Below the pieces are notes generated by a model. That model did not search any database. It was not told the DNA's origin and worked only from the letters and a program-made list of their open reading frames with translations. 64,000 nt of DNA from Porpolomopsis calyptriformis (lineage: Eukaryota; Basidiomycota; Agaricomycetes; Agaricales; Hygrophoraceae). The translations under genes were made by a program, and so were the position numbers. The stretch covers positions 1,612,001 through 1,676,000 of the forward strand of contig OX621168.1 of assembly GCA_951640195.1 (NCBI GenBank), written 5' to 3'. Each line of letters begins with the position of its first letter. The first letter of the stretch is position 1. Of this stretch, positions 25,927 through 35,965 are shown piece by piece.

Positions 25927-26505
25927 ATGGAGGAACTGCATGAAATCAGACAGGGTGCCCAGGGCACTTCCAGTCGAGAAGGGGTTGCAGATGACACGGC
26001 CAAGAAGGCTCAAGAGGAACAGATGCGAAGAGAGTTGCTGACAACGGTGTTGGACACTGCCGCGCGCGAACGATGTAGGTTATTCTAAACTTCTACCAGG
26101 GTTCAAATTTATACATTTGTTTGAAGTATCGCGGATAGCGTTGGTGAGCCCTGAACGATCTAGGCAGATCGAAGGCATATTATTGTCGATGGTGCAGACT
26201 GGGGAGGTTCGAGGGCGGGTTAGTGAGGAGCAATTGATTAAGCTGCTAGAGAATGTGAGTCGCTTTATCTTTGGGGCTACATATAAGATTGGATTGAGTG
26301 CTTTTTTTTGTGGGGTACGCCAGATGGAAGAAGCGCAAGGGGCTAAAGCACCGAGTCGGTCCAAGATCGTGGTGAGTGTCGTGAGCTGATGGATTGAATC
26401 TGATTTCTTTCTTTCTCTCGTTCTGACGTGTTTGGCGGTTGTTGATGGATCGTTGCGCAGTTCCAGCGTCGGAGGGATTTTGATGATGATGATTTCGATA
26501 TCTGA
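25927..26505 (+). CDS. PDCD5/TFAR19 family protein
   Basis: Small helical nucleic-acid-binding protein of the PDCD5 family, conserved from archaea to man; in animals it is linked to apoptosis and to the CCT chaperonin. Exon 1 (25,927 to about 26,072) has QEEQMRRELLTTVLDTAARER. The next encodes LSRIALVSPERSRQIEGIL and VSEEQLIKLLEN, then MEEAQGAKAPSRSKIV, and the last exon gives FQRRRDFDDDDFDI. The acidic C-terminal end and helix pattern match the family. About 130 residues and three short introns. A decayed copy of its last intron lies downstream at about 26,857. Confidence 0.88.
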
Positions 26506-26769
26506 ATTCGGACGAGTTGGTGACTGCTGGGTGAGGATGACCGAAGGCCAAAGTACTCAATGATCGGCGGTTCCTGATGATGTTAAATTTAATTGTGGCA
26601 TTTCGATCGTTCATGAAGGTCTTCCAAGTGTGTGCGCAGTATTGTCCCCGGTTACAACCCATAAACTAAAGTAGGGACGTCAAGTAGGATAAACGGCACG
26701 GATCGAGAACGAAGGGGGACAATATGGTCACCCCAGGACGTTGGAAGGAATTGCGAGCCAACTCTGCCA

Positions 26770-26861
26770 ACAATTGATCGACTGCCGGGATATTCACCGA
26801 GTCCAGGTGTCCGAGAATGATCAGCAGATCTTCTCTATTGAATCCTCGCATTTCGGGCAAA
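26770..26861. repeat. Decayed dispersed repeat, copy 1
   Basis: About 90 bp that align with 28,939-29,046: both begin AATTGATCGAC, share ATTCACCGA, a block like GAATGATC(A/G)GC, and end in TTTCGGGCA or TTTTGGGCA. The origin is unknown. Confidence 0.5.
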
Positions 26862-26961
26862 GGCCCCAAGGCGGTCCAAACTCGTCGTGAGTTTTGCACG
26901 TCGATGAATTGAATCTTCTTTCTTTCTGCCATGCGGGTGGTTGTTGATCGTTGCGAAGTGT
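26857..26961 (+). pseudogene. Relic of the PDCD5 exon 3 end and last intron
   Basis: This stretch repeats, with many changes, the end of PDCD5 exon 3 and its last intron (26,340-26,460). Shared blocks are CGGTCCAA followed by CGT(G)GTGAGT, ATTGAATCT, TTCTTTCTTTCT and GGTTGTTGAT(GG)ATCGTTGCG. It is too short and altered to encode anything. It shows a partial duplication of the locus some 500 bp downstream, in the same orientation. Confidence 0.6.
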
Positions 26962-27300
26962 CGGCTTTAGAGACATCTTGACTTGGATGTATGAATCCTG
27001 TATTCTGATCACTTGATGACCCGCAATAGCTTGGTGGGGATGATCGCTAGTAGGCGTACCCGACGCGTTCTGGCTACAGTATCTAAATACACGCGATCAT
27101 TGATACCACATGCTGCAAATAACAATGATCGTGTCTATTTGGAGTGTTCTTTCAATTTGCTCGGGAAGGTCAAGCGCGTAGTATTATCCTCGGCTTGTAC
27201 TTATAACTAGAGTGCGATAATGTAGAGACGCTTTTGAAATCGAGACGGAGTGTAGATGTCAATCAAGAAGACATACCTTTGGTCACTTCTATCACATTGT
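26962..27300. other. Intergenic stretch without supported genes
   Basis: No credible coding frame, RNA gene or repeat family could be identified. A short forward open frame at 27,013-27,210 lacks any recognisable motif. Confidence 0.35.
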
Positions 27301-27833
27301 GGGAAGTAAATCTACTAGATTTCAGCGATCTTGCCACTGGTAGTTGAGTTACTTGCTTTCAGCAACCATCGCTGATTTCAAGTGACTGATTTTAAGTGAC
27401 ATCCTGAAAATAAATGCCATTTCATTACCACTGTTCAGTGATCTACCGCACTTGATGTTGACCAGTCTCCACTTGCGGAGCAGTTGTACATCTTTGTTCA
27501 GTTTCCAGCAGAGTTGACCGATTTCTGTATCAGTCAAGTAATGCAATGGATCGTACGTATTGCACATTGCGCTGTGAGGATTTTAATCCAACTTGTATTT
27601 CTTTTTTTTTTTCAGTCCATTTATACAGCTGAGATTCAGCAATTAAGCAGCTGATTTTAAGACAGGAAAAATAGGGAATTAGCGATTGATTCACCGAAAA
27701 GTTCAACGATATTCATTGATATAATCGTCGAAAAAACCATCAATCAGTAACCATTTGGCTGATTGTCAGACATACTGTAGTGTCGCTGATCTTCAGTGAA
27801 CGACACGCTGATATTTTAGCGAATTTACTTCCC
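27301..27833. mobile_element. MITE-like non-autonomous element
   Basis: A 533-bp AT-rich block bounded by inverted ends. The left end is GGGAAGTAAATC...TTTCAGCG; the right end, read on the other strand, is GGGAAGTAAATTC...TATCAGCG. Inside are many scattered copies of CGCTGAT or its complement and of CTGATTTTAAG, like the subterminal repeats of DNA transposons. It has no coding capacity. No clear target-site duplication is visible, so the exact borders remain uncertain. Confidence 0.55.
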
Positions 27834-27957
27834 AGTGATCAGCCGGTGGAGTTGGGCTGTGGGTGACCATCTGTACAATGAGCTAGCGGATTCCAATTCG
27901 GATCTGGTTGGGGTTCGCGAGTCTCGCAAGGTTGTGCAGGGATACCTTAGCCGCGGG

Positions 27958-27964
27958 TATAAAA
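27958..27964 (+). promoter_or_regulatory. TATA box of the RNase-like gene
   Basis: TATAAAA, 147 bp before the ATG at 28,111. A CA-rich, CT-rich leader without other ATG-initiated frames of note follows. Confidence 0.6.
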
Positions 27965-28110
27965 CGATGGGCTTTTGCATTCAAATTCTTCACACTCGCC
28001 GGTCGAGCCTGTCAACTACCTAGTCGCTGGTCAAACATTTTAGTTTCCTTCACTTTAACATCAAAAGCATCCCCACTTACACACACACACCCTTCCCAAA
28101 ATCCATCATA

Positions 28111-28781
28111 ATGGTCTGTGGATCATCTCTCTCCAGGCTTAGCCTCGCCCTCTTCGCCCTCTTCAGTTTCACTTTCCTCTCCGGTGCTTCCGCTCGAGCC
28201 ATCTACCCTCCAAGAAATGAGCTTTCTGTCAATTTCCCCAGGGAGGAGCCGTACGACCATCTAGTATCTTTCGCCCGCCGTAATCCCCCGATCAAAGATC
28301 ATGTCTTTAAGGAGCACCTGAAACCAGATAGGATCATAAAGGGTACCGATATTGATAGAGCCTACGAGGAAGCGAAAGTATGGCATTTGTTCCGGCCCTC
28401 CTTTCCCCGCGCATTGAATCATCGATCCCCCTATAGACGAAGACAGAAGCAGTATGGACAAGTGGTAACATGAAGCCGGATAAATTGTAAGCCGAGGTTA
28501 TTGGTCCATGTATGAACACACCATGACAGGATTCTTTCCATCACAGAGGACACAAAGGCGGCTACCCCCACGTCTTTAAGGATCTCGAGAAGGGATTCAC
28601 CAGCGATAAAAAGGTCGAAGGCGGATTTCTAGAGTACCCGGTGAAGGGTTCGGGTGCCCGCCCTGGACCTGACCGGGTTATTTTCCAGTCGCCTAAGCAA
28701 GGAGAGTACCACATGGTAGGTGTGGCGTCGCACCCCGAAGGCTCGTCGTCCCTGATCAGGGCGCATCCAGTGGCTGATTAG
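28111..28781 (+). CDS. Secreted guanyl-specific RNase T1/N1-like protein
   Basis: Predicted secreted ribonuclease of the microbial N1/T1 family, which cleaves RNA after guanosine. A hydrophobic signal peptide (LALFALFSFTFLSGASARA) is followed by an extension of about 90 residues and then the RNase core. Residues matching the T1 active site are all visible: YPH (His40 equivalent), LEYP (Glu58), PDRV (Arg77) and ASHP (His92). Introns start at about 28,378 and 28,489. Apart from one Cys near the N-terminus, inside the signal peptide, I see no cysteines, so the two disulfides of RNase T1 are missing. About 175 residues. Fold assignment rests on these motifs and their spacing; target and role are unknown. 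Confidence 0.72.
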
Positions 28782-28938
28782 CCGTCGACTTTGGGGCGGA
28801 GGATGAGCACGATGAAGGGGGGCGAAGAAGATGAAAGAAGTCATGTATGATTACCGGGCTTGGAAGCTTAAGAAGAAAGCCAAAGGGCGGTCTCCACGTC
28901 GATCTGGAAAGTGAGATATACAGCTGGCCATGGTAGTA

Positions 28939-29046
28939 GTAATTGATCGACAGCCAGAACATTCACCGATTTCACCTCAACCCAGGGGTGGTACTACAGA
29001 GGAATGATCGGCGAATCTTTTGTATCAATTCCTCATATTTTGGGCA
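28939..29046. repeat. Decayed dispersed repeat, copy 2
   Basis: The partner of the segment at 26,770-26,861 in the same orientation, with one extra insertion of about 12 bp in the middle. It lies in the gap between the RNase-like gene and Not4. Confidence 0.5.
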
Positions 29047-29253
29047 GTCCAGTCGTGCGAGAGGTGTCGATATCGGGTAGCCACTTGGTTGCCACTGTTC
29101 ATTTCATCTCCGCTTGTATCTCCGCTTGAATAAGACCGTGTGAAAAATTCCCGTCGTTGTGCCTCATTGTCGCGTTGCTAATTTTGTCCTCTCCCTCCAC
29201 AACCTGCACCTGTACGACAACGCACACTTTACATAGAATCAGAAGGCAACACC

Positions 29254-32200
29254 ATGTCCTCGTCCAGAATACATCCTTCATTGCCTGCACCCGTTGTGCA
29301 TGCAGGTTTTTCCGTCTCTCAGTCAAAGTCGCACCTCTTAGCTGGCGTTCAAGACGCGTATTGGAGCGACGACGAAGGGGTGGGTTCTTTTTGCTCTTTA
29401 ACTTTTGATTTTTCCGCCGATACCCCACTAGGAGGACGCGGAGTGCCCTCTTTGCCTCGAGGAGATGGACATTTCGGATCTCAACTTTAAACCATGCATC
29501 TGCGGGTACCAGGTAAGCCACCTTGTTCATTTTACTTCCTCCGCCTGCTTACTCTCTCTTTTCTTCAGGTCTGCCGGTTTTGTTGGCATCATATCAAGGA
29601 GAACCTCAACGGGCGTTGTCCCGCTTGCAGAAGGGTCTATACCGATGAGGCCGTTCAATTCAAAGCTATTGCCAAGGAAGAGTAGGCCTTTTTTTTGCGG
29701 CTTATATTTATCCGTAATTGAGAATGCTCGCATTTTTTCAATAGTCACAAGCGTCTAACCCAGCAAAAGAAACAGAGAGAACGGGAGCGCAAGGAATTGG
29801 ACGCTCTCGGCAGACGACATCTTGCAAACGTGCGAGTTGTTCAGCGCAATGTAGTCTATGTTGTTGGTATTGGACCCCGTTTTGCCAAAGAAGAGGCACG
29901 TTCTATCTCTTCTCTTTTTTCAAATTCAAACTCGTTACTTTTTCTCATAAGCTTATACCGACGCTACGTTCCCACGAGTACTTTGGCCAGTATGGCAGAA
30001 TCACCAAGATCCTACTTGTTAAGCGGACTTCATCTGGAAGTGGTGCTCCTGTAGTTGGTTTATATATAACGTATCACCGACGGGAAGATGCCGCCCGTGC
30101 TATCGCTGCTGTGGACGGAACGGCCTCCCCTAGTGGCAGTCGAGAAGTTATGAGAGCCAGCTATGGTACCACAAAGTACTGCATGGCGTTCCTTCGTGGG
30201 GCTTCCTGCAGTGATAATAACTGCATGAACCTTCACGAGTGGGGCGACGAGAAAGACTGTTTCACCAAAGAGGATTTGACGACTCTGTATGCACCCTATT
30301 TTTCTTCTCAAGTCGTCAAGAACGATGCTGATTCATCGATCATTCAAGAAAACATACTATGAAGGCAACTGAGAGCAGGTCCAGAGCCGTTACTGCCGGC
30401 AAAAGAGGCGAAGAGTCAGAAGGTGAGCCATTCTCACTTTTCAAGAAAACTTGATTGATATCAAGTTACGCAAAATGTAGGCTTGCCTCGGGCAGCTTCC
30501 TGGGCAAATAAACGCTCCACCACGACTCACGCCAGCGTAAGTAATCATAATCACCCACCGTCAACGGCTACGCGCCAACCAAGACGTGGCGGGGCAGTTC
30601 GCCAACCTCGCTCTTCCCATGTCAGCCCCGGTGATTCTCGTCTATCGGGCACACGAGCCCACACTGATCGAAAAAGCGGGTCCACAAGCACCACCTCTAC
30701 TACGAAAACTCCTTCACAAGCGTCCTCTTCTCGTCCGCCGACCCCTTCTTCCATTTGGTCTGTGCAAGGCTCGACTACATCAGCCGAGATCAAAACTTTG
30801 CGGCAGACAAAGGGGCTACAAAAGTCATCAACTTCTCCAACGTGCCGTTCCCCTACTCCCTCTGTTACTGTCGAATCGGATCTGGGATCGGATTCTCAGG
30901 ATGCTTCGCTGGCTGCCCAACGTGCGTCTACTGAGTCGGCACAGTCTTCTGCGCCCTCTTTACCACCTGGTCTACCCACTGTCCCTCCCGGCCTTTCTGT
31001 GCCGTCCGGTTTACCATCATCGAGTGTGCCTCCCCGCGTTGGAACGGATTCACCTCAGACGCCGATCTTAGCTTCCCAGACTTCCTATCAAATGTCGACA
31101 GCAGCAAAGGCTCTGCTTGATGATGTTAAGGCCAGGCGGGATGTGATTCCGTTCAACACTGCTGCCAGTCCTTTCCCAGATCTTGATCGTACACTCCAGA
31201 CCTTGAGCGGTGTGGATGATCAATTCGGAGGGTTTAGCTTTAATCTGGACCCGAAACTGGCTGGAGACCAGACTGAAAATACCGAACTTCTCCCTGAGTT
31301 TGATATAGAAGCCAATACACCATTCCAGAGTAACTATCTCGACACATTCCCTGGTTTGAGATCTCCCAGCCAGCCACTGTCAGCTTTGATCCCTCCTGGA
31401 ACAACATATTCTAGCCGTTCACTCTATGACCCCTTGACTATAAGACCCACACCGATTATTACTATGGAGAAACAGCCTACTGGTGGTTCCAATTACACCG
31501 GGTCGTTTAATCCATTTGCCGATGCTAGCGAGGCTCCTCCCAGCTCTTCTCCACGTATCACACAGTATTCCCCATTAGAAGATGACTCGAGCAGAAACGT
31601 GTCGCGTTTCGGGTTTGCTCGTGGTCGGCGAAGCTCTACTGCGGCTTCTTCTCCCCTTCACGCATCCTCTCCATTAAGCAACAGCGACAGTCAAACATCA
31701 TTTTATACCTCAGGAGAATATTCCCAAACTTCAGCACAGCCTCCGTGGGCTACAACAATACGTCAGCCGTATTCCGACTATGGATACCCCCTACAGGGTT
31801 CGCCATTGGTACCACACGTGCAAGCGCAGATACAGCCGGGGTATGCCCAGCAACATAGCCGGTTTCAACCATTCGACTCAGGCGTGAGTGAAGCCCAGTT
31901 GAGAGACCTGCTCCAATCAAGTCGGGATCGGACGATTGCTGTTCACAACAGCTCTCCCGGTATGAGGTCTTCATATGTGTAATATTACCGTAATTGATAA
32001 TTCGATTCCGGGACCGCCTACCTCTGTTAATTCCATCCAATGATGGCTCTTGATCGGTTGTGTGTCGACTGGCTTTCAATGTCACTGCAGAACAAAGCTC
32101 TCAGGCTCCTCAACAACATTTCAATGATCCGGCTATCATGTCTGCGAGTGTTGCAAGTCGTTTACCACCTTCAGATTCTGGATATCTCGAACCAGCTGCT

Positions 32201-34172
32201 ACCGAAAATATTCCTAACCTAATGAGACACGAACCTCCTCTGGGTGCGTACCCCCAAGGCATTCTGCCTAACCCCATGTCAAGCATTCATGACCGTGATG
32301 GAAAGTTTGGACAAATGACGAATGTGGGCGCACCAGCTCAGGGTAAGTCCTTGACATCGTTATTTGAAGGGGAGAGTGTTACCGGCCGATATACCGAGTG
32401 CCGTGCTTTACCAGCACGGAATCACTTTCGGCCATGAGGTGTCGTCTATCTATCCTCGTCCCCATTTCCGCTCTGGACTGATATGGATGGCCTCGGCTTG
32501 CAATCAGACAAATATGAATAGATCTTCTACTCTACTCTCCTCTCTGGGTATGATGTTCCTGTTGACTCCTGACACTGACGTATGCTATTCCTTTCTTGTT
32601 TACATATTCTTTGGTGAATTAGCCACAACGTCGTCGTCGTCTCCGTCACCACCTCTTACTCTTTCCTCTTCCGACTTTCCTGCTTTAATTCCGTCCACGG
32701 ATCCACGTACGAGCGGCAGTTCTCATCGAGCAGAACACCTACTGGCTGAAACTCGCTCGACCACCGTCGATGACAAAGAACAGGCCAAGACTGAACGAAA
32801 AGCAGCCAAGAAGGCCGCTGCTGCCGAGAAGGCTGCAGAGAAGCAATTAGCTGCGCAAGAGAAGGCAGCAGCGAAAGCAGCAGAAAAGGCGAAAGCTATA
32901 CAAGAGAAGGCCGCGGAGAAAGAAAGACTTGCCATGCAGGAGGCACAACATGCAGCGCTACAGCGAGAGAAGGCCGCCCGAGAGAAGGCCCTCCGAGAGG
33001 AAAAGGAGAAGACCGCCAAGTTGGAAAAGGAGAGTGTTGCGAAAGAGATGCCTGGACGAGCCGAGAGGGAAAAGGCTGCTGCGCACGAAAAGAAGGCGAA
33101 GCAAACTGACGGCCAGAAACCGTCAAAGCGTCCAGCCTCTGCTGCGACCTTGGTTCCCGTTTCGCAAACATCCAAAGAGTCGATCTCCACCGCGTTTTCG
33201 GGATCTACCTCTCAAGTTCCTCTGTTATCCAAAAGGCCCAAGAAAAATAAGCCGATCTCGAAGCCCATTCGGGTGTCGAAGGATGAGGAAATTGCGGTTG
33301 AGGAAACACAACCCATCTCCGCTTCCGTGCCTGAAATATCCCAAATCTCGATTGCCAACCCTATCAATACTTCCGAGTCAAGCTCGAATAACTCCAGGGC
33401 TCAGTCAGTGGATCACTTCACGTCTAATGATCCTACGTCCGTCGAGGAACTCCTTGAGGAGATTAACCTGGCGAATCCGATCATGGATCTCCCGAATCAC
33501 CCCTTTTTCGATCTCTACAAAATCAACCCAGCTGCGAAAATGCCTTTGGAGTACGGTCCGTTGGTTCATGCGTTGTCAGCGTTGTCAGTTGGAGGTGGTT
33601 CCTTCGCGAACAATATGCCGTCCGGATCCATCGACAATGCGGTGTCCTCGTTCCAACAACTCTTGGAAACTTTGACGCAGACTATTTCGGATTTGCTGAG
33701 GCTTCTCCCTCGGACTACTTGGGACGACAGCTCGTCGTTTGACGGTGTGTTGCGGGACATGTTAAAGGGAGATGATTTCTTGGATGATGGAGGTGAAGAT
33801 GGACCGGGCAAAGATGACGAGGTAGCCACGTTAACGCTTGCCCTCGAGCGACGGGCGAGGTGGATGGAGGTTCAGCTGTCAAAGCTGGAAGAGCTTCACC
33901 GCGATATCAACACCGCCGCGGTGCGGGCCGTTCTGACATTCAACGACAACGGATGGGACCGTTATGGCCTCCTGCCTCGAGTCGGCAACACGTTGCGTCG
34001 TTTTGACAGTATGGGGATGGTCGATCACGATGGGGTTATGAGACCGATGTCGGTGGACGAACTAGAGAAGAAGTTGGTGGTTGCGAAGGAAGCTGCTGTG
34101 TTTGCGGAGACAGAAGTGAGGGAAATTATGGAGAGGATGCAGGCGATCAAGCCTCTTGAAGTTGAGATGTAG
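29254..34172 (+). CDS. NOT4: Not4, E3 ubiquitin ligase of the CCR4-NOT complex
   Basis: RING-type ubiquitin ligase of CCR4-NOT, acting in mRNA control and co-translational quality control. The start at 29,254 (MSSSRIHPSLPAP) leads to a C4C4 RING: ECPLCLEEMD, KPCICGYQ, VCRFCWHHI and GRCPACRR. A coiled linker (QQKKQRERERKELDALG) precedes the RRM (VVQRNVVYVVGIGPRF, GQYGRITKILLVKR, then ITYHRREDAARAI). A CCCH zinc finger follows (TKYCMAFLRGASC, then CMNLHEWG). The rest is long and Ser/Pro-rich, with a Lys/Ala/Glu-rich coiled coil at about 32,790-33,110 and a helical C-terminal part. About 1,400 residues, far longer than yeast or human Not4. Introns at 31,970-32,100 and 32,340-32,630 are the weakest part of the model. 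A transposon sits 113 bp after the stop codon. Confidence 0.87.
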
Positions 34173-34284
34173 ATTGTGCACGCTGTAACTCAATGTTTCT
34201 TGACACTTATCTGACGAAACTGATTTGTTTATAACTTTTTTGAGCTGAGAGAAGTGCCCACCGTTCGCGGTGGACCTCTCATTA

Positions 34285-34588
34285 CTGTCTTTTTCAGGTA
34301 AGTTGGCGGAGCGCGAAAAACGTCCCAAAACGGCAATTAGATAAAGAAAAGGCCATAACTCGCCGAAAACTCAACGTCTCGCCTTCGGTAGTATACCGTT
34401 ATGATCCTATGAATTAGTAGCATGAAGTAGTCATAGACCGAGGCCAAAAAAATGTAAAATAAAAATTTCAATTTTTGATAGTAGCGACATAACCTCTGTT
34501 TGAGCGTAACTCGCCGCTTTTCAACAACAACCATGACGAAAGGGAGCAGGATTCCTGCCGCAGTCCACTGGATCATTATCCGACTGTC
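34285..34588 (+). repeat. Left 304-bp terminal inverted repeat
   Basis: The inverse complement of 39,338-39,641 with hardly any differences. It includes a copy of the first 19 codons or so of the transposase gene (ATG at 34,533, MTKGSRIPAAVHW), so the left end is a duplicate of the right end rather than an independent terminus. Confidence 0.88.
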
Positions 34589-34754
34589 TTTGTAATGATC
34601 CTGCTATTCCTACGAGTGTTTTTCATGTCATATCTGATGCACAGGACACCACAGAATGACCTGCAATTTAACCACGATTCTACAACTCAGTGCGTCCTAT
34701 CCTTTTCATCTAACTACTCTTACTAACAGTGTTCATAGTCACACAATATATTTT

Positions 34755-35828
34755 CAGTCGATCTGATTCCGAGCTTTCATCATCACCATCCTTTCCTGCT
34801 GTCCAAATCTCCTCGACAACGAGTCTTCGGCTGGTGAATCCAGTGACGCATACATGAAAGGAAGCAGGCCTTCAAAGTCCAAAAGACGTCCAAAGTCGGG
34901 ACAGGATGGTGAAGACGAGGAGGCTCAGAGGAAGCGAAAGCGGAAGGCTTTTGTTGAGCAAGATTTGAGCGAACTTTCCCTGGAACAAGGTGTGCACCAC
35001 TCGGCGTTTCTTAGATCTCGCTCTCGCTCTGAATATGACCTGGCCTCGTTAGCGAACAAGATCCGACTCGATAGACAAATCGAGGCGATCCTCAAACCAA
35101 AGAAACCTTCATGACCCAAAAAGAGAAACAAAGATGCAGAAGATGTCTTGGACTGGTTCGTGGATGAGGAAATATCCCATTGCGCGACTCAATGTTCTCT
35201 GCAGCAGATGATGATATCCAAGCCAACTGAGACAAACTGCCAGTAATGGAGGTCTTTCGCAAGTACGCCTGCTACAAATTTTTTAATAATAATGCCGCAG
35301 CCGTCTAACATGTTGCATCTAGGGTCTCGCTTTCTAAATCAATCATTAACAATAATCTTTTGGAGGTCTGGCGGTGGCTTGAGCCACTCCTGGACTGCTC
35401 GCTACCAGTGCTGACATTCGGCGGGACTTTCCTCAATTCTCAAAAAGATGGATTATATCAACAATAACGTGCTCAAGGAATCTGGACTAGGTAAAATCAT
35501 GTTATTCTACACAAAGCGCAAACACGATGCACCGGACATCGCACGAACTGTGAAAGATCTCGTATCTACATGGTCAAGGCCGATCATTAATTGCAGTGCG
35601 TCTTACAGGGATCGAATTACCCCCATTGCAAGAGGCTGCGAGGGCGAGGGAGGACAAATTGGTGGAGAACGATTGAACACTTTTATTGCGCATGCGAGAG
35701 AGAGCGAAAAGAATCGGGTGCGGAAGAACGCAGTGATGATACTGCAGAGGGAACTGGGAAGTTATACGGTTACACCAAAAGATGGGCTTAACAGAATGAA
35801 CGCAAGCGTGGACATGGATATTGAGTAG
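34755..35828 (+). pseudogene. IWS1/Spn1 gene fragment carried in the transposon
   Basis: Homologous to the transcription elongation factor Iws1 (Spn1), partner of Spt6 on RNA polymerase II. Visible are the acidic/Ser-rich and basic linker (ESSAGESSDAYMKGSR, SKSKRRPKSG), LDRQIEAILKPKKPS, then after breaks WRWLEPLLD, and the TFIIS N-terminal-type core (LKESGLGKIMLFYTKRKH, VSTWSRPIIN, ASYRDR). The frame is broken: a TGA at 35,112 follows KKPS, there are shifts near 34,840 and a further stop near 35,240. An intron-like gap at 35,261-35,322 is still present, so the copy came from genomic DNA, not from mRNA. The last block (35,448-35,828) is open for 126 codons. It lies wholly inside the element. 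Confidence 0.78.
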
Positions 35829-35965
35829 AGAAGGAAGAATGCGGAGAGATAGAAGAGTTTGACAAGTGTCGCAGAATGTGTGATTGATCAAACGACTCAT
35901 TTTGAATAGGAAAACTATGGACAGACATGCAAAGCAAAGATAACAATTACAATAAATGTAGCAGC

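Noticed and set aside
26666..26932. Minus-strand open frame of 88 codons downstream of PDCD5
   Set aside because: It overlaps the decayed PDCD5 relic and the dispersed repeat in antisense, with no recognisable domain.
32723..33190. Antisense Ala/Ser/Phe-rich frame opposite the Not4 coiled coil
   Set aside because: It arises from the Lys/Ala/Glu repeat codons read backwards.
34337..34576. Open frame with many aromatic residues in the left inverted repeat, repeated in the right one
   Set aside because: It is antisense to the transposase start and terminal repeat; it exists in both ends only because the ends are duplicates.
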